DNA of 64,000 nt from Rhopalosiphum padi (taxonomy: Eukaryota > Arthropoda > Insecta > Hemiptera > Aphididae). The stretch lies in the NCBI RefSeq assembly GCF_020882245.1, contig NC_083600.1:21638001-21702000 (forward strand). The letters are read 5' to 3'. Of the stretch, positions 24,770-38,170 are shown one piece after another; the first letter of the stretch is position 1, and every line of letters begins with the position of its first letter. Made by a program: the position numbers and the translations under genes. The notes beneath the pieces are model-generated. The model worked only from the letters and a program-made list of their open reading frames with translations. It was not told the origin of the DNA and ran no database searches.

Positions 24770-25620
24770 GTGCACGAGGGCGGTGACGGTGTGTAAAGAA
24801 GTACATATATATATACATTATATGGCGTGTGTCTCGTGCGCGGGGTGAGGAAAAAAACGGCCTATTGATTTTCGTCGTCCTCTCCCGCCGCCCGCCTACA
24901 GTTCTTGTGCTTACCTTGTGCTTCGCTGCCCCCCCGCCGCCGCGTTCACCGACACCGCGGACCATCGCCACCACTAACCCATACACGCGCGTTTCTCCGT
25001 TTTTCCACAATCGCCGACGTCGTCATCGTCGTTGTTGCGCCACCGAAACTCGGCGACGGCAATGATTTACGATCGCGTCTTATAGCGAGCCACCGCGCCC
25101 GTCACCACTGTAGCGGCGATGGCGCAGCGCCCATGCGGACGACGGAGAAGAAGATAATATTATTATTGTTATTGAAAAATCGCGGACTTGCCCGGCGGGA
25201 TAGCCCGCGAAACGGACGAGACGTATATAACCTAATGCAATCGTACGGAAGACTACTACGCGCGTTACGTTATTATTGTTATGGCGATGCGCGTCGAAGA
25301 CGATTTAACGACGTTTATTTCAATAAAACGTATTATTATTAATAATTAATTATAATAGTTGACGATCGGTTGTTTGTTGATTTCCTTTCAGTTCAAACGG
25401 TTTATCGAGACTTTACCGCGGGGAAATCGAGAACTATCGCGTTATTATTGTTATGTTTTGCGGGCGATGGACGTCGATGACGTTGTGCAGAGGACGTCGG
25501 CTAAGACATGTCTGCACAACGGGTCTATACGTGATATAGGTATCGTCTACACACGATGTTTTCTTGTATAAAACGTTTACTACGAGGATTACATTATCCG
25601 ATTTCATTTCTTGCACGCAA
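24770..25620 (-). promoter_or_regulatory. Strongest CpG island: candidate promoter and first-exon region
   Basis: The longest and most G+C/CpG-rich block of the window, densest at 24830-25150 (CCCCCCCGCCGCCGCG) and fading toward 25620. Such islands in A+T-rich insect genomes usually mark promoters and 5' exons. On the minus strand a consensus donor AAG/GTAAGC lies with its cut at 24915, preceded in frame by ATG. On the plus strand a weaker CGG/GGTGAGG donor lies near 24845 below a TATATATATACATTATAT stretch, so bidirectional initiation is possible. Long frames are open on both strands (145 codons plus, 89 minus), as expected for G+C-rich DNA. The segments 25252-25305 and 25430-25485 share a CGCGTTATTATTGTTATG-like core. 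Confidence 0.5.
24915..24965 (-). CDS. Candidate first coding exon (17 codons)
   Basis: Minus-strand ATG at 24965-24963 (context GCGATGG, a fair Kozak match) is followed by 17 in-frame codons, with a Gly-rich segment at residues 8-12 and A-K-H-K at the end, then the donor AAG/GTAAGC in phase 0. An in-frame TGA lies upstream, so this Met would be the true start. The gene would run leftward; its next exon is not identified, though the phase-0 candidate at 288..449 lies in the same direction. A 5'-UTR exon with an incidental ATG is the alternative. Confidence 0.3.
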
Positions 25621-28600
25621 AACACGATAGTTCCGTTAACTTTTACGCTTGACGAATATAATTATTGTATGTTTAGTATAGGTACACAATAATATACAGT
25701 TTGCGAAAAACAAACAATCGTTATCGTCGATGAAATCTCTAATACAACTTAATCCGGCGGTTTCGATGTAGGTATATCGTTGGACTGCTAAATATAATGT
25801 ATTGGCCTCTAATCAATAACTTGCCCTTTTCATTCTTTTTATCTTATCTACGGCGAAAATATGAAAATATTTAGGTTTTTACAGTTTTCCTTTCAGAAAA
25901 TCTACATTTTTAACATTTTTTAATTTCCGTTGTGGATTAATTCGTTTTTGAATATTCAAGTGTACGTTAATAAATAATAATATCAAATTTTAAATAAATA
26001 CATAATTATATGAATAGGAAAAAAGAAACGCAATTATAATTATGGTATAGTTTATCTTAAAATATTTTTGTCCCGCTTATTCACATACCTAAGTAACTTA
26101 TATGCTAAAAGTGTTTAAATAATAACATTCTGCTTCAGATTATAAGAAGTCAAAACTGTTTATATAACCATTACACGAAATCAGGAATCATTTTTTATTT
26201 CTCAAAAATATAATGTTATGATAATAAATAGGTACTTTGAACCAACTCTATATAAAAACGTTTTTTTAAACTAACATAAAAATTGACAGAGATAATGAAT
26301 TCACAGTGAAAAAATTGCAATTATATCTATTATTATGCCTGTATATAAACTCGGTTTGAACGTACATGTACTAATATACAGTATAATATGTTATGTAAAT
26401 TAAATAGACATTTCCGGTAGCTAAATAAAACATACACGCAACTATTATAGTACTAGTATTATAGTTAGGTACCACAATATTCGGTCTTGGTTTGTATTTT
26501 TATAATAACCTAACGACAAAAATGTATATGTTTTAGTGTATAAGTATAATAAATTATATTTTATCATGTGTGATGTATATATAATATATTAATATTTACT
26601 TTATATTTTATTGTTAGACACCGGAATTAGTATACAAATGACTATACATATTTTAACTGACCGGTGGTGATGGACGTTTCCTAAATAAAAATAATTTACA
26701 GTCATTTATACTATATACATTTTACTCTAAATAAAAATAATAGATTACACAGTCCCTGTATTTCTTGTAGATAATAATATTAAAACATATGGTGAAGTGT
26801 TGTCCAAAATAGAATCTTATGAACTCGGTTTATTAATTACCTCGTATAGTTTATCAGACAATCATAACCGCTGTAACAGATTGCGTAACCGACCATCAAT
26901 TGCATGGTAAATTTGCGAATTGAGAACCCAAAATAATAACCTTATGACCGCTTTAAGAGTTCAATTTTATTCAACTCCTACATAGATAATTATCAATGTC
27001 AATTTATTTTTAAATTCACTACATGCGTATAATATTTTACACGGATATTAATTAAATTTTAACCGTTAAGTACCGCATGTTAGCTATTTATATTTTGTAT
27101 ACTCGTTTTCCAAGATCCTTATTTTATTTAATATTTCTGGTTTCTTGTTTTTTTTTCTTAAAGCAATGACAAATGTAATCAATTTTACTTTAATGCAAAT
27201 GTTTTCACATTTCAATCCTATACTTCAATTACGAATCCACCAGATTATCTATTTAATTAATATAATATAATTATTATAAATGTTAAATGCAATATTATCT
27301 TTTAGTCACTATCACCATGCACGATTAGGTAGTGTTTTTTTAATGTTAAAACTATTTTTAATGAGTAAAATTAATGTGAATTATCAAACTTGATATTGAA
27401 CATAATTTATTGCAAATGATTAATAAAATGTATTTTTTTTTATTTTCGACCAAAAATTGCACGATGAAATGATTTTTAAATTATATAGTATACCGTATAT
27501 TGAATGTTGAGTGTATGACATATAACAAATTTACATACATTTTGTTTAATGTTTATTCTATATTGTATTTACAGAATATCCTTATTCGTATGTTTACTAG
27601 CGAATGTTGAATAAACGTATACACTCGTATTTAAATGTTTAACTTTTATGATGTAATTTTGAGCTAGAACTAGATTTTACGATTCTTGAGAAATTGTCGC
27701 ACACAACAAATGACAATTTTTGTTAACTCATATTTTAGAATTTCTTATAAATTAGGTTTTTAATACATTAAATAATAAATAACTACACATCAGGGACAAC
27801 GGTACAAGGTTTTTTTATTCATTCGTGATACTTTTCCGTATTAAAAATTTTCTTTAAAATCATGGCCTTAAATAAATTACTTCAGACCAAGGTTTAATAT
27901 AATATACTACAAGAAATACCTAATGTGAAATTTGTATTGCTATTTTATAAGAAAATTGTTCTGTGATACTTTTCAATATTATTGAATAATAATTTAATAG
28001 GTTTCAGTAGGTAAATTTACTCTTAAACATTCGTCTATCATTCATCATATTATACAATATTATCGCCGTAATGACATTTTGTATATTCAATTATTCCTGT
28101 TTGTAATTTGTTGACGTGTTTAAACTTACTTCTAAGTATTCTTAGTTATTTATAATATAAAAATTGTTTTCCTAGCATATTTTAAGAAAAAATTTATTTG
28201 TACAAGAAAGTTACCTACAGCTTAGTAAATACAATACTCTACTAATTTAATTTAACGCATATTGCATAAACGTTTATTATATGCCTAATTTATAATATAA
28301 GGTAGTATGTTTAAGTAAACTCGTTTCGTAAAATTGATTCAGATTCTTTTGTTTTTATTCAAAAAATAAAACTGATATTAATCTATACACATTAAGAAAT
28401 TGGAAGTAAACATTTTTGTTAGTATAATTGTATTAGGCAGACGTGAAATAATTTTCCGAAAAATTGATTTTTTTTTAAATATAGAATATCAATTTGAAGT
28501 TCTTATAAATAAAAAAAATAAAAGATAAGTATAAGATTTAATTGAATATTATATTATATGATTATATAAATTTAATTATATAATCTTAAATTATTTTCTT

Positions 28601-29519
28601 TTCTTTATAGTCTATACTCGTAATACATTTTTTTGATAGACAGTTGCAATCTAATTTGACATAGTTAATAACTCATTGACTGAAACAAAAATATTTTATA
28701 AATAGCTAGTTATTAATATTTTTATAAAGATTATTATACATTAATGCATTCGTATGCAAATAAAAATGAACGCTACAATATTGATTAATCTTAAAACATC
28801 ACGTGTGAATATAAGAAAAAAAATTGTTACTAATAAAAATAAATGTTTTTAAAGATAAATATGACGAGATCTAACGTAGAATCAGTAATACTAAAAAAAA
28901 AAAAATGTGTAGATATAAAAGAAATATTTTATAAAACTGGTAAAAAAAACTCAGCATTATTATAGCTAATGATGTAAATATTCTATATAAATGCAAATTT
29001 ATAATGTCAAATTAGATTTTTGTACACAAAACATAATACAACTTGTTTGTATTCAATTAAAATTAAAAGTATTATACGATTTGAAGAGGCCTGACGTATT
29101 GGCAGTTTTTCATATTTTTTTCAACTCGTCCTAAATACCTATATTATATATCTTTCAGCATTTTAATTAATATTTAACTGATACTTTTATGTACAAAAAA
29201 ATTATTTTTAATGTTGAAAAAATGTATATTTGTATATATTTTAAATTAGTGTTATTTCTTTGAAGAATTCCCAAGTGAAATTGATCAAAACACACACAAA
29301 AAAAAATAATAATAACAATAATTTATACAAAGAGGGATATATAGTCGAGAAATAAGCGTAATATTCATATTATATGTTCATGCGTAAACTATATTAATAG
29401 ACATATACATTTCATAAGTTAAATATGGAATTAAAAAAATACCACTTAGAACAATAAATTAATAGTTCTTATTGAAATGTTTAGTAGATGTAATCCTACT
29501 ATACTGTCTTATAATCATA
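25621..29519. other. A+T-rich non-coding DNA
   Basis: Nearly 4 kb without a credible frame. One clean hairpin lies at 28560-28585 (GATTATATAA, 6-base loop, TTATATAATC). Long A and T runs are common. Confidence 0.6.
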
Positions 29520-30242
29520 CAGAGTGATTCACCAAGCATGCTCACCCTTTTTTTCCTTTAATAATACATTTATTCAAATTCTGACCTTTGGAATTTTTAA
29601 ATATACTTAAAGACTATGATTAAACTTTTTGAAATTTTGTATGGTACTTAAATCTTGAGGCAATAACAAGATTCTGCTTTTCAAATGACCTTCCCCTCCT
29701 CTTTTACAGTACATTTTTTAGAAAATAATTGTGTTCATAACTCAAAATTTACATTAGTAGTTTTTTGGTTAAATTGAAATAATTATACTAAGGGTAATAG
29801 CTTTTAAAAGTTTTAAAATGGTTTTACAAAACTATAATATGTATAAATTTAATTATACATTTAATTAATTTAATTTATCTAGTATTTAATAAAATTTGAC
29901 CATTTTTACAACTATTAATAGATTTACAATAATAACTTACATTTTCAAATCACTATTGTCATAGACATATTAACCTTAAAATAAAATGCTAAAGAATTCA
30001 ATATATATTTGTTTAAATTTCGATTTGGCGTGTCAACATTTTCGGAAACATATTTTCTGCCAAATAATTTTTTTCAAACAAAAGAGTTTGAATATCCGTA
30101 AGACGCTCAAATAGTACTAAAAATGTCAATAATTTTAAAAATATGATCTTTAAATATACTTGAAAATTTCAAAAATAAATATATTTGAATAAATGTATTA
30201 TTAAAGAATCCGTGTTTGAGCATACTTGGTTAATTATTATCC
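29520..30242 (+). mobile_element. MITE family A, copy 2 (about 723 bp, forward)
   Basis: The left end CAGAGTGATTCACCAAGCAT is preceded by TA. The right end, read as reverse complement, gives AACCAAGTATGCTCA followed by AATAATACATTTATTCAAAT, which mirrors the left arm. The interior segment TCTGCTTTTCAAATGACC corresponds to copy 4 in the same orientation. The right-most bases have drifted. No coding frame is present. Confidence 0.8.
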
Positions 30243-30244
30243 TA

Positions 30245-31630
30245 CATATACCTAAATATATTATTACATTGTAATTAAGGTTGAAAATTAATTGTATCAA
30301 TATAAATAAGACTATGTATAGACTAAATGTAGGTATTAAAGAGAAAACTATTTCAACATAATTGATTGACGTTAACCATCGTATAAAATACGTCTTTTAC
30401 GTATACATAATAAGTCATTTTAATGTCTTTTTGGTTTATTTAAATTCAGAAAATACAGTAGTGATTAATAAAATATTTATACCAATTTGAAGGTGTGGTA
30501 CACAAGACATTGAAAAGTCTTTTCGGTGCCAATATTCATGACTTCGAGCTAAATGCGAGCGCGCATATACACGTTTGGTCTGCAAATACATATTATGTAT
30601 ATAACATAAACGGAAATTTATATGTAAGTCAGCAGCCATTATTAGGGTTAATTGAATTTTTCGTAGGTCATTAAAATAATTTCAATAACATTCGTTCATC
30701 TACATTCTACACTATATGCACTCACAGTTATATATTTTATATATTATATTTTTTTTTAGTTTTTAGCTACTATTTGTATATAATATTATATGTATAGACA
30801 TAAACCTATAGATATATAATTCCTCTAAACCGTATTACATTTAAACACCATACCACATCACATATATTTATACTGCAGTATATACACTTTATATATGTCA
30901 AGTAGCGTATTATTACGATGCATTTTGCTGTCAATTATGAACACACAGGCTGCAATTAAAATGTATTTTTCGTATACCACGAAATAGTGCCATAACCAAA
31001 TTAGAGGGATCAGGAGATATAGTGGTTCATAGCCTATCATTCATAAGCCACGAATATTTATGCTAATCATCTGTTATTAAAGTTATTTTTTTTTCTTTGA
31101 AATAAAATGTTAATATAAACAATACATTTTTAAATGTAAACTACCATCACTAGTTATTCAGGCCAAAATTAAATAAAATATTTATTAATAACTAATTTAA
31201 CGCATTTTAAACATTTTAGTGCTTTAGAAATTTGTCTATTTAACATAAAATAAAATTCAGCTGTTGTAAGCATATTGCTTACTCTAACAATTCCCTTCAG
31301 TTTTTCCTACCCGAATTTATTATACAGGGGGAAATGTTATTCCTAAAATGTTTAAGTTATGCCCCTGGTAACGGATGTCAAACAACACAATATGGATGAT
31401 AATACAATAATATCACGGTAATTTAATCGTTGTGTATGTTGGTTTTTTATTCTGATGTTTTTTGTTCTTTTCATCGGAAACGAAGGTATATTATACAACT
31501 ATATACGAATAGTATGCTACACACACACAAGATACGTAGAATTTTGCAGACGAGTTGGAAACTACCGTTATTGTATGTATTATAAACGTTGTACAAAATA
31601 CCACTTTGGAAACCTGCACCGCGTGATGTA
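30245..31630. other. A+T-rich non-coding DNA
   Basis: Nothing recognisable. Short minus-strand frames at 30436-30639 and 30858-31040 are composition artefacts. Confidence 0.5.
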
Positions 31631-32191
31631 AGTATACCTACTTATATCGCAGTGTCGTGATCTAATCATCATCGTCATCAACAGCAGTATCATCACCACT
31701 GCAGTGCTTTACAGTTTTTGTTTAACGATTTTGCTAGATCGATTTTTATCGTACAACGTCTATTGCGCGGGGGCGGATAAGCTATAGTATGTAATACGAG
31801 CGACCTCTGAGATTTCGACGGCGGCATGTCAAAAAGAGCCGTTCGACACGAATCGGCTATTACGCACGCACGCGCAGGCCTTAGAGATTATTAGCAACTG
31901 TATCAGACGTGGGAATCACAGAAATCATTCGGCGTAGACAGTATTAAGTGCGGGTATATGTATATTGTATAGCAAAGAAAATTCAAGAAAATGCAAATTA
32001 TTTATTTTAAACAAATGATGCGCACCGCGATCGTTGCCTTTAGCGCCCGTTTAAAAACCTGGTTTTTTGCACGTTCACGAATGATAAAAAATATTATTAT
32101 ATAATATAAACGTATAAATCGCATTGTTCCTATTGCAAAATTCAGGGGGGAGCTCTATTTACTGAAATAAACGTAGCAAGATAATATATAC
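31631..32191. promoter_or_regulatory. GC-rich patch with a GC box, candidate regulatory region
   Basis: G+C and CpG rise between about 31640 and 31930, including GCGGGGGCGG near 31765 (a GC-box-like word), an ATCATCATCGTCATCA run and ACGCACGCACGCGC. No frame is long enough to suggest a protein. It lies next to the TGCA-dense segment 32209-32455, and the two together may form one regulatory region. Confidence 0.3.
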
Positions 32192-32434
32192 GTGACGGCG
32201 CGCGGTGATGCAGTTATATATATTATACTCACACATATATTTGATTGCCGTTGTGCACAATGCAATGCGCGCACACAATGTGATTTACACTTTTTAAACG
32301 TGCACTCAGTGCAAATTATGATTTTGGAGAAATCGCGTGCACCGAATGCAAGTTGTGTGCATTTTAACGGACGTTTAGGGTGTGGCGGCGGCCGCGCGTA
32401 TAATTGCAGGACGGAAGAGATCGCGCGCGCTTGA
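32192..32434 (+). other. GC-rich patch dense in TGCA words; 80-codon frame
   Basis: Nine TGCA tetramers fall within 32209-32407 and a tenth at 32452, three of them inside GTGCAC; by composition about one would be expected. An 80-codon frame starts at a GTG (no ATG start) and includes a C-x-C-x2-C segment, but codons built around the repeated TGC/GCA words are enough to explain it. I favour a regulatory or structural element over a gene. Confidence 0.3.
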
Positions 32435-35400
32435 AGTCTAAGTATAATATATGCACATGGTACAAATCGTGTGTGCCTTTAATATGTACACTAAGAGCCT
32501 AGGTCATCGAGAATTGTTCACCTCAAATAGAGTTTATAACGGAGTTTTCACGGTTTAAATTTAGCGTGCGGTATCTATTATTATTGTTATTATTATTTTT
32601 TAGAATGTCACTATATAATAGGTACTGTAGTACGTATACTATATAGTTACCATAATAATGTATAAAATAAAAAATTACATACAGAACACAATAAGCGGGG
32701 GTCGAGATAATTCGACTGTGAAACGTTTGTGTAAATGTATGTATATACATATTTATTATTTATATATGTGTGTGTATGTTATATGTGTACAGTACTACAG
32801 TGTAAAGTATGTATATAGACATATAGTGTCTGCTGTAGTTATTATTTATATTAAAACCCTCTTAAAGATTTACGTTGACTCTCTTTGGAACAGTATTGCC
32901 GTACTTAAATTATTATTATATTGTTAGAATAAAAATATACAGTTTATTTTGAAATAATAAACCACTTATTAAATTGAATAAGAATTATAAGTTTCTTTAA
33001 AAAGTTTAATTTTTTTTTAACTTTTTAAATTTGTAATTTAATACACGCTGCGATCTTTAAATCTCATATTTATAATAATCAATAAGCATAATGCTATATG
33101 ACTTGAATAAGTACATAAAAAAATAGCGATCCAATACCTATGATGACACAATTTATAATGTGATTGGTATAGATTTATTTTTTTCCTGAATGACGGGTAA
33201 AAATAAAATTAATTTTTATTATACTTTATTTTAGTTTATCTCTAAGTTTTGCATTTCAATTTACTTCCTCGTATTCAATTAAATACTAAACAATGAACTA
33301 CAAAACTAACTTGCAATAAGACATTTTTTTTAAACATTAACCACCCTAGAATTGAATAAATATGACAAATAACATAAAAATATTATCTATTTCTTTGTAA
33401 AAAGCGATAGAAAAATCTCCATGTATCTGAGAAAACGTTTTTTTTATATTATATTCAATTAATTATGCTATGCAAATTTAAAATTTGTATAAAATAAATT
33501 TTTTTCTTCCTTACAAAATATTTTAAGTATAAAATTAATTTAATATTATTTAAATTATTACTTCTCAATATTTTTTTTAATTTCAGATTATTTTGAAATA
33601 CATAATAATTGTTACTTATTATTTAATTCAATTTTTGTATTAAATTAGTACCAAAGTCGTTTATTATTTTTCAATATTGATAAAAAATCTTTTTAATATA
33701 ATATGATATTATACAAAATAATGATACTAATTTCTCTACATCGAATACACCAATAAATCTATTTATACGTATGTAAAAAGTATACGCATCATATTATATT
33801 TTTATTTATTATCATTTATAACATATAGTGGCAATGATACTGTTTAATTCTTTCTTTTTTTATAAAATCTTTAACTTTCATCACTGTGTAAGAAAATTTC
33901 CATTTTAAAAATTGTTGATGAAAATAAACTTCCATTTTTTTTGTAACATTGTTTTTGAGTGATTTATTCTAAATTAATTTACCAACACTTTCTTGAAACC
34001 ATTTTCTGGGTCGATAATGATATGGATATAATTTACTCCATCATAAAATGAATAGGTTATACATTAAATCAATGTCACAAAATGTGAAAAATGATACGCC
34101 ATACACATCAAATTGATTCTTTAAGTTAAGTCATTATAACTAACTTTTTTAATCCATCTCTATTTTTTTGACTTTATGAGAATCTAAAAATATAGATATT
34201 ATTACTTTTTAAGTTTAAATAAAATGTAACACACGATAATATTAATATAATAGTAGACAACTTGTCATTATTATTTATACATTGTAATAATTGTAAAATT
34301 TATTATTCAATAAGAATTATTTAAAAACCTGAAATACTAAATTATTAATATTTAGAAGTATAAATTACATTTGATTAGAAAAATTTAGTTAAATTCATCG
34401 AGTGGTCCCGATTAAAATTTAATTATTAATGTCACTTAAACGAGTATTCAAAATTGCTTATTGTGTTATATTTTGTGTATATTGTATTGTAATTATTAAA
34501 CATTAAAAAAAAAAATAATAATTACTACTCACGATTACGAAATCTATACGACGACCTACTAGGATTTTTTCTTAGCAAATCAACAAAATATCCCGATATA
34601 ATAGTGAATATCGTAAATAACCGAATCATACCGAAAAATACACCCGCAGTATATTTATATTTATTATATTATAAGAAGTATGAATCCATTAATTATACAG
34701 GAATGTATCTAATTAGTCATTCACAACTGATATTATTATTTAATACACGGATTCGTATTACTTGTACTGTTTGAGTGTATTAAAAAATAAATTTAGATCT
34801 TGATAGTCTCAAGAATGGTACCTACAGAATAAATCTACACAACAAACATTACCACTACATTATAATATATGTTCTAACCTGGTTAATTATAGTTCTGTTG
34901 GAATTTAAATTATTTTGCTTTTACACTCGAACAGATTTTTATTTCCGTTACATTATCTGCGACATCGTTATTAATTTTAGTGCATTTTTTCAACCGATCA
35001 AGTTTGATGATATTTAACTTTATCACCATAATTCTCTATATTGTTGATTTTATCGGTAAAAGTCGCTTATTAACACACAACTGTATGGTGTAAAACAAGT
35101 AAAAATACTGAGTATTAAAATACCTGCTATAACCTTAATTCAGTACTTTATGGTGTTATTATACCATATATGTACTTGATTATTTTTTCATACAAATACC
35201 TATTTCATATCGATCACACTTCGGTTAATCAAAATATTGTTTGTATTATATATTATATTATATTATATTATAAATACTTTTCTAAAGATATAATATACGC
35301 GAGTGTGTACATAATGTTCGTAAGTATTTGTTTATGTACAGGACGTATCTAGAACGTAATATGACTATTATTTAAACGTAATTTCAGTGTAAAATGATGT

Positions 35401-35621
35401 ATTTTCAAGTCCACCAGTTTCAGACAATACCGTCATTACCTACCTAGTACCTATACACAATAAAATTAGGAATTAGGATATAATAATTAATTTGCATTGG
35501 AACTACTCGAATAAAACCACCATTACCTCAATACGTTAATGAGTGATAAAGGACTAAACTGCCTCTGCAGTATGCATGTTAATAACATAACTATAGTTCT
35601 TTGATTTCGCGTGATTTTTAG
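32435..35621. other. A+T-rich non-coding DNA
   Basis: Very A+T-rich with many A/T runs. Overlapping short frames at 32523-32927 and 35170-35352 are Tyr/Ile/Val-rich artefacts. No matched splice signals. Confidence 0.55.
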
Positions 35622-35743
35622 TGCGGAGAAGCCTCTCAATAGCGGATGTTCGTGAGGAATTAAAAATGTGTACGCCTGCTGCACCGAGGCGTGTCCACTG
35701 AAAGTTGCTGCAGTGTCGTGGAGAATACCCGAAATCGTATTAG
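35622..35743 (+). other. Candidate internal exon, probably non-coding
   Basis: This 122-base GC-richer segment is bounded by an acceptor (TTCGCGTGATTTTTAG, ending 35621) and a strong donor (GTATTAG/GTAAGC, cut after 35743). No frame is open from end to end. A partial frame covering its last 90 bases joins in phase to the candidate exon 36018..36086 and then stops. Best read as an exon of a non-coding RNA or a UTR on the plus strand. Confidence 0.3.
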
Positions 35744-36017
35744 GTAAGCAAAAAAAAAAACTTTACGAAATGTTCGTTGGCATACACCTACTATTGTATC
35801 ACGTTTCTGTCCATTACGAGATACATATAATATTATATCCACTCGCGCAGTCGAGTGGTTTTTACACCGCTGCGATTTCGGACAAACATTAATCCCAAGT
35901 GCTTATAACATTACGATATAGATACCTAATACATACTGCTATTGTACTACCATAGTTAACGTATTTAGTGTAAGCCACCATAGTGCGATATAATATTCAA
36001 ATTCTATGCGTTTTCAG

Positions 36018-36086
36018 TTTCGACTACATTTTTATGTGATGACATTTCTGATGCATATTACTAGCGTTCTGGATTTTGTATAATAG
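36018..36086 (+). other. Candidate internal exon, probably non-coding
   Basis: Acceptor GCGTTTTCAG ends at 36017 and donor ATAATAG/GTAAGT cuts after 36086, giving a 69-base exon 274 bases downstream of the previous candidate. All three frames contain a stop. The pairing of two consecutive acceptor-donor bounded segments on one strand is the main support. Confidence 0.28.
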
Positions 36087-36847
36087 GTAAGTTTCGTTAA
36101 AATCAAAAAGTTCATAGCCTACTTGCGCGTTATGTCCAAGTATTTTTTTTATTTATAACCTATATTTTCGTCTAGAAAATCGATAATTTGAATCCACTTT
36201 GAAAAAATAAAAAATAATAAAAATATATATATTAAATAACAATATAATATTAATTTTCACTAAAGTAGGAAAGTTTAGTTATATATATTTAGTACACTAT
36301 AGTATATACTGCCGACATGTTTAGGACAAGTGACAAGTGACGATTACGATATTTACTTTACTTGTAATCATTGAAATATTTATATTGTAGGTATACTGTA
36401 AATTACCAATGAAGAATATTTATAAAATTGATTAGACACCTCGACATAGTGAATAAACGATATTAATGTATTAAATAAATCCAGACATTGTAAATATTTA
36501 GCTATTTAATAACAAACCAGTGATGAATTAATAACTGTAGATATATAGTATATTATCGAATATCGAATTGGAGATGTTTATATAAAGGTTAGGTTAACCT
36601 ATATAGTAAGCATCGGTAATAATGATATAGCCGACTTGTCCGACTTGCGTGTCCTAAACGGGGTAAAAATTACCCCAGTCGATTGATCTACAATTGAAAA
36701 TTACACATTTTTTTAACACGTTAAGTAGTATGCAGCTAATATATCAGTCGGCTACACCAGTTATAGAGGATTGTGCGTAATATATGTATTATATACCATC
36801 ATGGCATAATATTATACGGTGTAGAATAGCGCGCAGGGACCGATTCC

Positions 36848-36988
36848 ATGTCCGGTAGTCTTAAGAAAGTCCCCGTTGAGTACTATAGAAGGGGCGATTA
36901 TAATCTTGTGTCTTATCCGTACGTGTGTTACTGTGGGGAATTTAAAAGCGATACTCTGCTGTCAACTCGGTGTGCAGGAGACTACTAG
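36848..36988 (+). CDS. Candidate small ORF/exon with a C-Y-C tripeptide
   Basis: ATG at 36848 opens 46 codons to TAG at 36986-36988, with balanced composition: V-P-V-E-Y-Y-R-R-G-D-Y-N-L near residues 8-20 and Y-V-C-Y-C-G-E-F at about residues 25-32. The other strand is closed by stops here, which favours this frame. An upstream in-frame TAG precedes the ATG by 18 bases. A C-Y-C tripeptide is the signature of aphid bicycle effector proteins, but those have signal peptides and two such motifs across many micro-exons; one tripeptide with no signal peptide does not establish that. No clear donor ends the block. Confidence 0.3.
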   Translation: MSGSLKKVPVEYYRRGDYNLVSYPYVCYCGEFKSDTLLSTRCAGDY

Positions 36989-38167
36989 ACTACGTTTACC
37001 TCTATCGCAGTAGTAATAATATATTATGTTTTAATGTGTTTTATTTTCAAAAACTATTTGAGAAAATTAATTAAATAATAATATTATTATATATTTATTT
37101 TATAATATATAGCTAGTACTAAAGATACTCGTATTGTGTATAATATTATATACAAGTATTTATAATTTTCCATATTATATGAATTTATCGATTTCAGTTT
37201 TTCACTAAACAAATAAAATGGTTTTGTTACGTTGTATATATTAATATAGGTACTATGGATATTAAAGTAAATTCAATCGGAAAATGTCGTTCAGAAAAAA
37301 GACTTTTAAAAGTATGTTTTACTTTTATACGATACATTTCATTAGGTATTCGACTTTTATATGCGCCCGAAGAAATGTTGTATATATTTTTCATAAGCTA
37401 TTTAATTCCATAAAAATACTAAGTTTCTCCATCGCAAATATTTGTTATTAATTATCATAATCCGACAAAGAAAATTCTCACTAATATATAATGCAGTTTA
37501 CTCATGGAATTAGTATTTACATTATATGTATTTAAAAAAATACAACGAACAAAAATCTGTTAGTTTTCAGTTTTTATGAATATACTCTGACGGTTAGTTA
37601 ACATAATAATTATTGTAAAATAGTATTATATTATTATAGTAACAAAAACTGAATAATAGAACAAAAAAAATGTTATAAAAAAAAATTAAAATAAAATAAT
37701 ATTCTATATTAATATGCATGTTTTAAATGTTTAAATATAGAAGTTAAAATTTAAACTACTGTTTTTAAATAATTTACAATACATGTGAAAATCTAAAGCG
37801 TTAGAATATTCGATTTAAAGTCCAACTAACAAATCAAATAGTAATTGTAGTGAAAGAGTGACAAAGAACGAATTAGTAATGAACGTTAGTTTTAAATTGA
37901 GGATAAATAAATACATATATGTATAGATTATTCAGGTGTTGACATTAAATTTAATTAAGTACCTAGTCATATAAATATCTACTTCAGATTTTATTAGGTA
38001 AATAGATTTCATTGATTTACATAGATCTATAAAATTTATTTCTAGATTGCCAATTGAATTATGTTGTATAGACATGTATGTGTGTATATTGTCTATAGAA
38101 ATTATTAGATCTTTGGTACCTACACCAATTAATAGTATAGTATTCAGGGCCAAGTAGGTGAATATTG
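36989..38167. other. A+T-rich non-coding DNA
   Basis: Nothing gene-like. A short minus frame at 37932-38153 is Ile/Asn/Tyr-rich and not supported. Confidence 0.5.
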
Positions 38168-38170
38168 TAA

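Noticed and set aside
24905..25342. 145-codon plus-strand frame in the CpG island
   Set aside because: It starts at TTG and is Arg/Pro/His-rich, as any frame through CpG-rich triplets would be, and all neighbouring frames are also open. Treated as island sequence, not a gene.
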